A DNA stretch of 64,000 nucleotides, taken from positions 372,001 to 436,000 of the forward strand of contig CAXIUT010000230.1 of assembly GCA_964035545.1 (NCBI GenBank). The letters run 5' to 3'. The DNA is from Bugula neritina. Its lineage: Eukaryota; Bryozoa; Gymnolaemata; Cheilostomatida; Bugulidae. Shown here piece after piece: positions 44,691 through 60,520 of the stretch; the first letter of the stretch is position 1; every line of letters starts with the position of its first letter. The translations under genes and the position numbers were made by a program. A model generated the notes under the pieces. That model ran no database searches. It was given only the letters and a program-made list of their open reading frames with translations, and was not told where the DNA came from.

Positions 44691-47600
44691 TTACACATTG
44701 AAAAATACTGCAACATACTGAAATACACTGCAACACACTGAAAAACACTGCAAAATACTGTAACACACTGAAATATACTGCAAAATACTGAAATACACTG
44801 CTACATACTGAAATATACTGCAACACACTGCAACATACTGCAACATACTAAAATATACTGCAACATACTGAAATACACTGCAAAATAGTGAAATACACTG
44901 TAACATACTGAAATATATTGCAACATACTGAAGTACACTCCTACATACTGAAATATACTGCAACTCACTGCAACAAACTCCAACATACTAAAATACACTG
45001 TAACATATTGAAATACACTGCAACACATTGAAATATACTGCAAAATACTGAAATACACTGCTACACACTGAAATATACTGCAACATACGGCAACATACTG
45101 CAACATACTAAAATATACTGCAACATACTGAAATACACTGCAAAATACTGAAATACACTGTAACATACTGAAATATACTGCAACATACTGAAATATACTG
45201 CTACATACTGAAATATACTGCAACACACTGCAACATACTGCAACATACTAAAATACACTGTAACATAATGAAATACACTGCAACACATTGAAATATACTG
45301 CAAAATACTGAAATACACTGCTATATACTGAAATATACTGCAACACACTGCAACATACTGTAACATACTGAAATATACTGCAACATACTGAAATACACTG
45401 CTACATACTGAAATATACGGCAACACACTGCAACATACTGAAACATACTAAAATACACTGTAACATATTGAAATACACTGCAACACAGTGAAATATACTG
45501 CAATGTGCCGAAATATATGGTAAACTACTGAAATATACTGTCACATTTTGAAAAATGCTGCAACATACTGGAATATACTGCGACATATTGCAATATACTG
45601 TAACATACTGAAATATGCTGTAGCACATTGAAATACACTGCAACTCACTGAAATATACTGCAACATACTGAAATACACTGTAACATATTGAAATACACTG
45701 CAACATACTGAAATACAGTGCTACATACTGAAATATACTGCAACATACTGCAACATACTGAAATACACTGTAACAAACTGAAATACACTGCAACATACTA
45801 CAACATTTTGAAACACACTGCAACACATTGAAATATACTGCAACATTCCTAAATATACGGTAATATACCAAAATATACTGTAACACATTGAAAAATACTG
45901 CAACATACTGAAATACACTGCATTACACTGAAAAACACTGCAAAATACTGTAACACACTGAAATATACTGCAAAACACCGAAATACACTGCTACATACTA
46001 AAATATACTGCAACATACTGAAATACACTGCAGAATACTGATATACACTGTAACATACTGAAATACACTGCAAAATACTAAAAATTTTGAAATACACTGC
46101 AATACATTGAAATATACTGCAACATACCTAAATATACGGTAATATACTGAAATATACTGTAACACATTGAAAAATACTACAAAATACTGAAATACACTGC
46201 AACATACTACAACATACTGAAATACGCTGTAATACATTGAATATATTGCAACATACCTAAATATGCGGTAATATACTGAAATAAACTATACCACATTGAA
46301 AATACTGCAACATACTGAAATACACTGCAACACACCGAAATATACTGCAAAATAAAACAACATACTGAAATACACTGTAACATATTGAAATACACTGTAA
46401 CACATTGAAATATACTGCAACATACCGAGATATATTGCAAACTACTGAAATATACTGTAACACATTGAAAAATACTGCAACATACTGAAATTTACTGCGA
46501 CACATTGCAATATACTGTAACATACTGAAATATGCTGTAGCACACTGAAATACACTGCAACTCACTGAAATATACTGCAAAATACTGAAATACACTAAAA
46601 CATATTGAAAAATACTGCAACATACTGAAATACACTGTGACATACTGAAATACACTGCAAAATACTACAACATATTGAAATACACTGCAACATACCTAAA
46701 TATACGGTAAGATACTGAAATATACTGTAACACATTAAAAAGTACAGCAACATACTGAAAGATACTGCAAGATACTGCAACATACTAAAATACACTGTAA
46801 CATAATGAAACACACTGCAACATACTGCATTATACTGACATACACTGGAACATAATGAAATACACTGCAACAAATTGAAGTATACTGCAACACACCGAAA
46901 CATACGGCAACATACTGAAATATACTGCGACAGATTGAAATGTACAGCAACATACTGAAATATACTGCGACACATTGCAATATACTGCAACATACTGAAA
47001 TACGCGGTAATATATTGAAATACACTGCAACACATTGAAATATCCTGTAACTCGCTGAAATATAGTGTAATATACGGAAATGTACTGTAACATACTGGAA
47101 TATACTGTAACACACTGAAGTATACTGCAACATACTGAAATACACTGTAACATACTGAAATACACTGCAACATACTACAACATACTGAAATACACTGCTA
47201 CATACTGAAATATACTACTACATACTGCAACATTTGGCAACATACTGAAATATACTGCGACACATTGCAGTATACTGAAACATACTGAAATATGCTGTAG
47301 CACACTGAAATACACTGCAACTCACTGAAATATACTGCAACATACTGAAATACACTGTGACATACTGAAATATACTGCGACATACTGCACCATACTGAAA
47401 TACACTGTAACATACTGAAATACACTGCAAGACATTGAAATATACTGCAAAATACTTAAATACACTGCTACATACTGAAATATACTGCAACACACTGCAA
47501 CATACTGCAACATACTGAAATATACTGCGACACATTGCAATATACTCTAACATACTGAAATACCGTGCTACATACTGAAATATACTGCAACATACCGAAA

Positions 47601-49666
47601 TACACTGTAACATGTTGAAATATACTGCAACATACCTAAATATACGGTAATATACCAAAATATACTGTAACACATTGAAAAATACTGCAACATACTGAAA
47701 TACACTGCAACCTCTGAAAAACACTGCAAAATACTGTAACGCACTCAAAAATACTGCAAAACACCGAAATACACTGCTACATACTGAAATATACTGCAAC
47801 ACAGTGCAACATACTGCAACATACTAAAATATACTGCAACATACTGAAATACACTGCAAAATACTGAAATACACTGTAACATACTGAAATATACTGCGAC
47901 ACATTGCAATATACGGTAACAAACTGAAATATGCCGTAGCACACTGAAATACACTGCAACTCACTGAAATATACTGCAACATACTGAAATACACTGTAAC
48001 ATATTGAAATGTACTGCAACATACTGCAACATACTGAAATACACTGGAACATATTGAAATACACTGCAACAAATTGAAGTATACTGCAACACACTGTAAC
48101 ACACTGAAATACACCGCAAAACACTACAACATACTGAAACATACTGCAACATACTGAAATACACTACTACATACTGAAAAATACTGCAACATACTGCACC
48201 ATACTGAAATACACTGTAACATACTGAAATACACTGCAACATAATACAACATTTTGAAATACACTGCAACACATTGAAATATACTGCAACATACCTAAAT
48301 ATACGGTAATATACCAAAATATACTGTAACATAATGAAATATGCTGTAGCACATTGAAATACACTGCAACTCACTGAAATATACTGCAACATACTGAAAC
48401 ACAGTGCTACATACTGAAATATACTGCAACATACTGCAACATACTGAAATACACTGTAACATACTGAAATTCACTGCAACATACTACAACATTTTGAAAT
48501 ACACTGCAACACATTGAAATATACTGCAACATACCTAAATATACGGTAATATACCAAAATATACTGTAACATAATGAAAAATACTGCAACATACTGAAAT
48601 ACACTTCAACACACTGAAAAACACTGCAAAATACTGTAACACACTGAAATATACTGCAAAACACTGAAATACACTGCTACATACCAAAATATACTGCAAC
48701 GCAGTGCAACATACTGCAACATACTAAAATATACTGCAACATGCTGAAATACACTGCAAAATACTGAATAACACTGTAACATACTGAAATACACTGCAAA
48801 ATACTACAACATATTGAAATACACTGCAATACATTGAAATATACTGCAACATACCTAAATATAGGGTAATATACTGAAATGTACTGTAACACATTGAAAA
48901 ATACTGCAAAATACTGAAATACACTGCAACATACTACAACATACTGAAATACGCTGTAATACATTGAAATACACTGCAACACATTGAAATATACTGTAAC
49001 TCGCTGAAACATACTGTAACTCACTGAAATATAGTGTAATATACGGAAATGTACTGTAAAATACTGGAATATACTGTAACACACTGAAATATACTGCAAC
49101 ATAATGAAATACACTGTAATATACTGAAATACACTACAACATCCCGCAACATATTGAAATACACTGCAGCACACTGCAACATACTGCAACATACTAAAAT
49201 ATACTGCAACATACTGAAATACCTTGCAAAACACTGAAATACACTGTAACATACTGAAATATACTGCAAAATACTGCAACACATTGCGACATACGGCAAC
49301 ATACTAAATTACACTGTAACATATTGAAATACACTGCAACACATTGAAATATGCTGCAATGTACCGAAATATATGGTAAACTACTGAAATATACTGTCAC
49401 ACATTGAAAAATACTGACACATACTGAAATATACTGCGACACATTGCAATATACTGTAACATACTGAAATATGCTGTAGCACACTGAAATACATTGCAAC
49501 TCACTGAAATATACTGCAACATACTGAAATACACTGTAACATATTGAAATATACTGCAACATACTAAAATACACTGCAACATACTACAACATATTGGAAG
49601 ACACTGCAACACATTGAAATATACTGCAACATACCTAAATATACGGTAATATACCAAAATAAACTG
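44691..49666. repeat. 4.9-kb family HOR, 4976-bp copy
   Basis: Second regular copy, between M2 landmarks at 44688 and 49664. It contains the 60-bp piece (about 47059-47118) missing from the previous copy. It lacks 30 bp at about 49271 compared with 44281 and 61995. Its last part, from about 48310, aligns with 61040 onward (shift 12728, then 12758). Single-base differences from the previous copy are scattered and few. Confidence 0.88.
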
Positions 49667-51280
49667 TTACACATTGAAAAATACTGCAACATACTGAAAT
49701 ACACTGCAACACACTGAAAAACACTGCAAAATACTGTAACACACTGAAATATACTGCAAAATACTGAAATACACTGCTACATACTGAAATATACTGCAAC
49801 ACACTGCAACATACTGCAACATACTAAAATATACTGCAACATACTGAAATACACTGCAAAATAGTGAAATACACTGTAACATACTGAAATATATTGCAAC
49901 ATACTGAAGTACACTCCTACATACTGAAATATACTGCAACTCACTGCAACAAACTCCAACATACTAAAATACACTGTAACATATTGAAATACACTGCAAC
50001 ACATTGAAATATACTGCAAAATACTGAAATACACTGCTACACACTGAACTATACTGCAACACACGGCAACATACTGCAACATACTAAAATATACTGCAAC
50101 ATACTGAAATACACTGCAAAATACTGAAATACACTGTAACATACTGAAATATACTGCAACATACTGAAATATACTGCTACATACTGAAATATACTGCAAC
50201 ACACTGCAACATACTGCAACATACTAAAATACACTGTAACATAATGAAATACACTGCAACACATTGAAATATACTGCAAAATACTGAAATACACTGCTAT
50301 ATACTGAAATATACTGCAACACACTGCAACATACTGCAACATACTAAAATATAATGCAACATACTGAAATACACTGCAAAATACTGAAATACACTGTAAC
50401 ATACTGAAATATACTGCAACATACTGAAATACACTGCTACATACTGAAATATACGGCAACACACTGCAACATACTGAAACATACTAAAATACACTGTAAC
50501 ATACTGAAATACACTGCAAAATACTACAAAATTTTGAAACACACTGCAATACATTGAAATATACTGCAACATACCTAAATATACGGTAACATACTGAAAT
50601 ATACTGTAACACATTGAAAAATACTACAAAATACTGAAATACACTGCAACATACTACAACATACTGAAATACGTTGTAATACATTGAATATACTGCAAGA
50701 TACCTAAATATGCGGTAATATACTGAAATAAACTATAACACATTGAAAATACTGCAACATACTGAAATACACTGCAACACACCGAAATATACTGCAAAAT
50801 AAAACAACATACTGAAATACACTGTAACATATTGAAATACACTGTAACACATTGAAATATACTGCAACATACCGAGATATATTGTAAACTACTGAAATAT
50901 ACTGTAACACATTGAAAAATGCTGCAACATACTGAAATTTACTGCGACACATTGCAATATACTGTAACATACTGAAATATGCTGTAGCACACTGAAATAC
51001 ACTGCAACTCACTGAGATATACTGCAAAATACTGAAATACACTAAAACATATTGAAAAATACTGCAACATACTGAAATACACTGTAACATACTGAAATAC
51101 ACTGCAAAATACTACAACATATTGAAATACACTGCAACATACCTAAATATACGGTAAGAAACTGAAATATACTGTAACACATTAAAAAGTACAGCAACAT
51201 ACTGAAAGATACTGTAACATAATGAAACACACTGCAACATACTGCATTATACTGACATACACTGGAACATAATGAAATAC
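49667..51280. repeat. 4.9-kb family HOR, truncated third copy
   Basis: Aligns with 44691 onward (shift 4976) at first. A 529-bp shortening follows, because 50704 onward aligns with 46257 onward (shift 4447). The same shortened form recurs at 62425-64000 (shift 12758), so the deletion predates the event that separated them. At about 51281 the 4620-bp duplication begins. Confidence 0.82.
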
Positions 51281-54200
51281 ACTGCAACAAATTGAAGTAT
51301 ACTGCAACACACCGAAACATACGGCAACATACTGAAATATACTGCGACAGATTGAAATGTACAGCAACATACTGAAACATACTGCGACACATTGCAATAT
51401 ACTGCAACATACTGAAATACGCGGTAATATATTGAAATACACTGCAACACATTGAAATATACTGTAACTCGCTGAAATATAGTGTAATATACGGAAATGT
51501 ACTGTAACATACTGGAATATACTGTAACACACTGAAGTATACTGCAACATACTGAAATGCAGTGCTACATACTGAAATATACTGCAACATACTGCAACAT
51601 ACTGAAATACACTGTAACATACTGAAATACACTGCAACATACTACAACATACTGAAATACACTGCTACATACTGAAATATACTACTACATACTGCAACAT
51701 TTGGCAACATACTGAAATATACTGCGACACATTGCAGTATACTGAAACATACTGAAATATGCTGTAGCACACTGAAATACACTGCAACTCACTGAAATAT
51801 ACTGCAACATACTGAAATACACTGTGACATACTGAAATATACTGCGACATACTGCACCATACTGAAATACACTGTAACATACTGAAATACACTGCAACAC
51901 ATTGAAATATACTGCAAAATACTGAAATATACTGCTACATACTGAAATATACTGCAACACACTGCAACATACTGCAACATACTGAAATATACTGCGACAC
52001 ATTGCAATATATTCTAACATACTGAAATACAGTGCTACATACTGAAATATACTGCAACATACCGAAATACACTGTAACATGTTGAAATATACTGCAACAT
52101 ACCTAAATATACGGTAATATACCAAAATATACTGTAACATAATGAAAAATACTGCAACATACTGAAATACACTTCAACACACTGAAAAACACTGCAAAAT
52201 ACTGTAACACACTGAAATATACTGCAAAACACTGAAATACACTGCTACATACCAAAATATACTGCAACACAGTGCAACATACTGCAACATACTAAAATAT
52301 ACTGCAACATACTGAAATACACTGCAAAATACTGAAATACACTGTAACATACTGAAATACACTGCAAAATACTCCAACATACTGAAATACACTGCTACAT
52401 ACTGAAATATACTACTACATACTGCAACATTTGGCAACATACTGAAATATACTGCGACACATTGCAGTATACTGAAACATACTGAAATATGCTGTAGCAC
52501 ATTGAAATATACTGCAAAATACTGAAATACACTGCTACATACTGAAATATACTGCAACACACTGCAACATACTGCAACATACTGAAATATACTGCGACAC
52601 ATTGCAATATATTCTAACATACTGAAATACAGTGCTACATACTGAAATATACTGCAACATACCGAAATACACTGTAACATGTTGAAATATATTGCAACAT
52701 ACCTAAATATACGGTAATATACCAAAATATACTGTAACACATTGAAAAATACTGCAACATACTGAAATACACTGCAACCTCTGAAAAAAACACTGCAAAA
52801 TACTGTAACACACTCAAATATACTGCAAGACACCGAAATACACTGCTACATACTGAAACATACTGCAACACACTGCAACATACTGCAACATACTAAAATA
52901 TACTGCAACATACTGAAATACACTGCAAAATACTGAAATACACTGTAACATACTGAAATATACTGAAATACACTGGAACATATTGAAATACACTGCAACA
53001 AATTGAAGTATACTGCAACATACTGAAATACACTTCAACACACTGAAAAACACTGCAATATACTGTAACATACTGAAATATGCCGTAGCACACTGAAATA
53101 CACTGCAACTCACTGAAATATACTGCAACATACTGAAATACACTGTAACATATTGAAATGTACTGCAACATACTGCAACATACTGAAATACACTGGAACA
53201 TATTGAAATACACTGCAACAAATTGAAGTATACTGCAACACACTGAAACACACTGAAATACACCGCAAAACACTACAACATACTGAAACATACTGCAACA
53301 TACTGAAATACACTACTACATACTGAAATATACTGCAACATACTGCACCATACTGAAATACACTGTAACATACTGAAATACACTGCAACATAATACAACA
53401 TTTTGAAATACACTGCAACACATTGAAATATACTGCAACATACCTAAATATACGGTAATATACCAAAATATACTGTAACATAATGAAATATGCTGTAGCA
53501 CATTGAAATACACTGCAACTCACTGAAATATACTGCAACATACTGAAACACAGTGCTACATACTGAAATATACTGCAACATACTGCAACATACTGAAATA
53601 CACCCTAACATACTGAAATTCACTGCAACATACTACAACATTTTGAAATACACTGCAACACATTGAAATATACTGCAACATACCTAAATATACGGTAATA
53701 TACCAAAATATACTGTAACATAATGAAAAATACTGCAACATACTGAAATACACTTCAACACACTGAAAAACACTGCAAAATACTGTAACACACTGAAATA
53801 TACTGCAAAACACTGAAATACACTGCAACACATTAAAATATACTGCAACATACTGAAACATACTGCAACATACTGAAATATTGTGCGACACAATAAAATA
53901 TACTGCAACATATTGAAATATACTGTAACATACTGCAACATACTAAAATACACTGCAACATACTGAAATACACTGCAAAATACTGAAATACACTGTAACA
54001 TACTGAAATACACTGCAAAATACTCCAACATACTGAAATACACTGCTACATACTGAAATATACTACTACATACTGCAACATTTGGCAACATACTGAAATA
54101 TACTGCGACACATTGCAGTATACTGAAACATACTGAAATATGCTGTAGCACACTGAAATACACTGCAACTCACTGAAATATACTGCAACATACTGAAATA

Positions 54201-55900
54201 CACTGTGACATACTGAAATATACTGCGACGTACTGCACCATACTGAAATACACTGTAACATACTGAAATACACTGCAACACATTGAAATATACTGCAAAA
54301 TACTGAAATACACTGCTACATACTGAAATATACTGCAACACACTGCAACATACGGCAACATACTGAAATATACTGCGACACATTGCAATATATTCTAACA
54401 TACTGAAATACAGTGCTACATACTGAAATATACTGCAACATACCGAAATACACTGTAACATGTTGAAATATACTGCAACATACCTAAATATACGGTAATA
54501 TACCAAAATATACTGTAACACATTGAAAAATACTGCAACATACTGAAATACACTGCAACCTCTGAAAAACACTGCAAAATACTGTAACACACTCAAATAT
54601 ACTGCAAAACACCGAAATACACTGCTACATACTGAAATATACTGCAACACACTGCAACATACTGCAACATACTAAAATATACTGCAACATACTGAAATAC
54701 ACTGCAAAATACTGAAATACACTGTAACATACTGAAATATACTGAAATACACTGGAACATATTGAAATACACTGCAACAAATTGAAGTATACTGCAACAT
54801 ACTGAAATACACTTCAACACACTGAAAAACACTGCAATATACTGTAACATACTGAAATATGCCGTAGCACACTGAAATACACTGCAACTCACTGAAATAT
54901 ACTGCAACATACTGAAATACACTGTAACATATTGAAATGTACTGCAACATACTGCAACATACTGAAATACACTGGAACATATTGAAATACACTGCAACAA
55001 ATTGAAGTATACTGCAACACACTGAAACACACTGAAATACACCGCAAAACACTACAACATACTGAAACATACTGCAACATACTGAAATACACTACTACAT
55101 ACTGAAATATACTGCAACATACTGCACCATACTGAAATACACTGTAACACACCGAAATACACTGCAACATAATACAACATTTTGAAATACACTGCAACAC
55201 ATTGAAATATACTGCAACATACCTAAATATACGGTAATATACCAAAATATACTGTAACATAATGAAATATGCTGTAGCACATTGAAATACACTGCAACTC
55301 ACTGAAATATACTGCAACATACTGAAACACAGTGCTACATACTGAAATATACTGCAACATACTGCAACATACTGAAATACACTGTAACATACTGAAATTC
55401 ACTGCAACATACGACAACATTTTGAAATACACTGCAACACATTGAAATATACTGCAACATACCTAAATATTCGGTAATATACCAAAATATACTGTAACAT
55501 AATGAAAAATACTGCAACATACTGAAATACACTTCAACACACTGAAAAACACTGCAAAATACTGTAACACACTGAAATATACTGCAAAACACTGAAATAC
55601 ACTGCTACATACCAAAATATACTGCAACGCAGTGCAACATACTGCAACATACTAAAATATACTGCAACATGCTGAAATACACTGCAAAATACTGAATAAC
55701 ACTGTAACATACTGAAATACACTGCAAAATACTACAACATATTGAAATACACTGCAATACATTGAAATATACTGCAACATACCTAAATATAGGGTAATAT
55801 ACTGAAATATACTGTAACACATTGAAAAATACTGCAAAATACTGAAATACACTGCAACATACTACAACATACTGAAATACGCTGTAATACATTGAAATAC
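51281..55900. repeat. 4620-bp tandem HOR duplication, copy 1
   Basis: Recurs at 55901-60520 with a constant shift of 4620. The start is fixed by ACTGCAACAA ATTGAAGTAT at 51281 and 55901. It carries a rare patch at about 53881 (TTGTGCGACA CAATAAAATA), CACCCTAACA near 53602, and CTGAAAAAAACACTG near 52790, where neighbours have two fewer A. Internally, 52371-53824 and 54022-55603 are related sub-copies, about 1651 to 1781 bp apart and differing by a 130-bp loss. No gene is seen. Confidence 0.92.
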
Positions 55901-58900
55901 ACTGCAACAAATTGAAGTATACTGCAACACACCGAAACATACGGCAACATACTGAAATATACTGCGACAGATTGAAATGTACAGCAACATACTGAAACAT
56001 ACTGCGACACATTGCAATATACTGCAACATACTGAAATACGCGGTAATATATTGAAATACACTGCAACACATTGAAATATACTGTAACTCGCTGAAATAT
56101 AGTGTAATATACGGAAATGTACTGTAACATACTGGAATATACTGTAACACACTGAAGTATACTGCAACATACTGAAATGCAGTGCTACATACTGAAATAT
56201 ACTGCAACATACTGCAACATACTGAAATACACTGTAACATACTGAAATACACTGCAACATACTACAACATACTGAAATACACTGCTACATACTGAAATAT
56301 ACTACTACATACTGCAACATTTGGCAACATACTGAAATATACTGCGACACATTGCAGTATACTGAAACATACTGAAATATGCTGTAGCACACTGAAATAC
56401 ACTGCAACTCACTGAAATATACTGCAACATACTGAAATACACTGTGACATACTGAAATATACTGCGACATACTGCACCATACTGAAATACACTGTAACAT
56501 ACTGAAATACACTGCAACACATTGAAATATACTGCAAAATACTGAAATATACTGCTACATACTGAAATATACTGCAACACACTGCAACATACTGCAACAT
56601 ACTGAAATATACTGCGACACATTGCAATATATTCTAACATACTGAAATACAGTGCTACATACTGAAATATACTGCAACATACCGAAATACACTGTAACAT
56701 GTTGAAATATACTGCAACATACCTAAATATACGGTAATATACCAAAATATACTGTAACATAATGAAAAATACTGCAACATACTGAAATACACTTCAACAC
56801 ACTGAAAAACACTGCAAAATACTGTAACACACTGAAATATACTGCAAAACACTGAAATACACTGCTACATACCAAAATATACTGCAACACAGTGCAACAT
56901 ACTGCAACATACTAAAATATACTGCAACATACTGAAATACACTGCAAAATACTGAAATACACTGTAACATACTGAAATACACTGCAAAATACTCCAACAT
57001 ACTGAAATACACTGCTACATACTGAAATATACTACTACATACTGCAACATTTGGCAACATACTGAAATATACTGCGACACATTGCAGTATACTGAAACAT
57101 ACTGAAATATGCTGTAGCACATTGAAATATACTGCAAAATACTGAAATACACTGCTACATACTGAAATATACTGCAACACACTGCAACATACTGCAACAT
57201 ACTGAAATATACTGCGACACATTGCAATATATTCTAACATACTGAAATACAGTGCTACATACTGAAATATACTGCAACATACCGAAATACACTGTAACAT
57301 GTTGAAATATATTGCAACATACCTAAATATACGGTAATATACCAAAATATACTGTAACACATTGAAAAATACTGCAACATACTGAAATACACTGCAACCT
57401 CTGAAAAAAACACTGCAAAATACTGTAACACACTCAAATATACTGCAAGACACCGAAATACACTGCTACATACTGAAACATACTGCAACACACTGCAACA
57501 TACTGCAACATACTAAAATATACTGCAACATACTGAAATACACTGCAAAATACTGAAATACACTGTAACATACTGAAATATACTGAAATACACTGGAACA
57601 TATTGAAATACACTGCAACAAATTGAAGTATACTGCAACATACTGAAATACACTTCAACACACTGAAAAACACTGCAATATACTGTAACATACTGAAATA
57701 TGCCGTAGCACACTGAAATACACTGCAACTCACTGAAATATACTGCAACATACTGAAATACACTGTAACATATTGAAATGTACTGCAACATACTGCAACA
57801 TACTGAAATACACTGGAACATATTGAAATACACTGCAACAAATTGAAGTATACTGCAACACACTGAAACACACTGAAATACACCGCAAAACACTACAACA
57901 TACTGAAACATACTGCAACATACTGAAATACACTACTACATACTGAAATATACTGCAACATACTGCACCATACTGAAATACACTGTAACATACTGAAATA
58001 CACTGCAACATAATACAACATTTTGAAATACACTGCAACACATTGAAATATACTGCAACATACCTAAATATACGGTAATATACCAAAATATACTGTAACA
58101 TAATGAAATATGCTGTAGCACATTGAAATACACTGAAACTCACTGAAATATACTGCAACATACTGAAACACAGTGCTACATACTGAAATATACTGCAACA
58201 TACTGCAACATACTGAAATACACCCTAACATACTGAAATTTACTGCAACATACTACAACATTGTGAAATACACTGCAACACATTGAAATATACTGCAACA
58301 TACCTAAATATACGGTAATATACCAAAATATACTGTAACATAATGAAAAATACTGCAACATACTGAAATACACTTCAACACACTGAAAAACACTGCAAAA
58401 TACTGTAACACACTGAAATATACTGCAAAACACTGAAATACACTGCAACACATTAAAATATACTGCAACATACTGAAACATACTGCAACATACTGAAATA
58501 TTGTGCGACACAATAAAATATACTGCAACATATTGAAATATACTGTAACATACTGCAACATACTAAAATACACTGCAACATACTGAAATACACTGCAAAA
58601 TACTGAAATACACTGTAACATACTGAAATACACTGCAAAATACTCCAACATACTGAAATACACTGCTACATACTGAAATATACTACTACATACTGCAACA
58701 TTTGGCAACATACTGAAATATACTGCGACACATTGCAGTATACTGAAACATACTGAAATATGCTGTAGCACACTGAAATACACTGCAACTCACTGAAATA
58801 TACTGCAACATACTGAAATACACTGTGACATACTGAAATATACTGCGACGTACTGCACCATACTGAAATACACTGTAACATACTGAAATACACTGCAACA

Positions 58901-60520
58901 CATTGAAATATACTGCAAAATACTGAAATACACTGCTACATACTGAAATATACTGCAACACACTGCAACATACGGCAACATACTGAAATATACTGCGACA
59001 CATTGCAATATATTCTAACATACTGAAATACAGTGCTACATACTGAAATATACTGCAACATACCGAAATACACTGTAACATGTTGAAATATACTGCAACA
59101 TACCTAAATATACGGTAATATACCAAAATATACTGTAACACATTGAAAAATACTGCAACATACTGAAATACACTGCAACCTCTGAAAAACACTGCAAAAT
59201 ACTGTAACACACTCAAATATACTGCAAAACACCGAAATACACTGCTACATACTGAAATATACTGCAACACACTGCAACATACTGCAACATACTAAAATAT
59301 ACTGCAACATACTGAAATACACTGCAAAATACTGAAATACACTGTAACATACTGAAATATACTGAAATACACTGGAACATATTGAAATACACTGCAACAA
59401 ATTGAAGTATACTGCAACATACTGAAATACACTTCAACACACTGAAAAACACTGCAATATACTGTAACATACTGAAATATGCCGTAGCACACTGAAATAC
59501 ACTGCAACTCACTGAAATATACTGCAACATACTGAAATACACTGTAACATATTGAAATGTACTGCAACATACTGCAACATACTGAAATACACTGGAACAT
59601 ATTGAAATACACTGCAACAAATTGAAGTATACTGCAACACACTGAAACACACTGAAATACACCGCAAAACACTACAACATACTGAAACATACTGCAACAT
59701 ACTGAAATACACTACTACATACTGAAATATACTGCAACATACTGCACCATACTGAAATACACTGTAACATACCGAAATACACTGCAACATAATACAACAT
59801 TTTGAAATACACTGCAACACATTGAAATATACTGCAACATACCTAAATATACGGTAATATACCAAAATATACTGTAACATAATGAAATATGCTGTAGCAC
59901 ATTGAAATACACTGCAACTCACTGAAATATACTGCAACATACTGAAACACAGTGCTACATACTGAAATATACTGCAACATACTGCAACATACTGAAATAC
60001 ACTGTAACATACTGAAATTCACTGCAACATACGACAACATTTTGAAATACACTGCAACACATTGAAATATACTGCAACATACCTAAATATACGGTAATAT
60101 ACCAAAATATACTGTAACATAATGAAAAATACTGCAACATACTGAAATACACTTCAACACACTGAAAAACACTGCAAAATACTGTAACACACTGAAATAT
60201 ACTGCAAAACACTGAAATACACTGCTACATACCAAAATATACTGCAACGCAGTGCAACATACTGCAACATACTAAAATATACTGCAACATGCTGAAATAC
60301 ACTGCAAAATACTGAATAACACTGTAACATACTGAAATACACTGCAAAATACTACAACATATTGAAATACACTGCAATACATTGAAATATACTGCAACAT
60401 ACCTAAATATAGGGTAATATACTGAAATATACTGTAACACATTGAAAAATACTGCAAAATACTGAAATACACTGCAACATACTACAACATACTGAAATAC
60501 GCTGTAATACATTGAAATAC
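55901..60520. repeat. 4620-bp tandem HOR duplication, copy 2
   Basis: Near-identical to 51281-55900. Differences found by eye are few: CTGAAACTC near 58133 against CTGCAACTC, AAATTTACTG near 58238 against AAATTCACTG, TTGTGAAATA at 58261 against TTTTGAAATA, ACGGTAATAT near 60090 against TCGGTAATAT, and CATACCGAAA near 59768 against CACACCGAAA. The copies are thus real separate molecules or sequence variants rather than a literal repeat of one read. Agreement ends near 60530. Confidence 0.92.
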
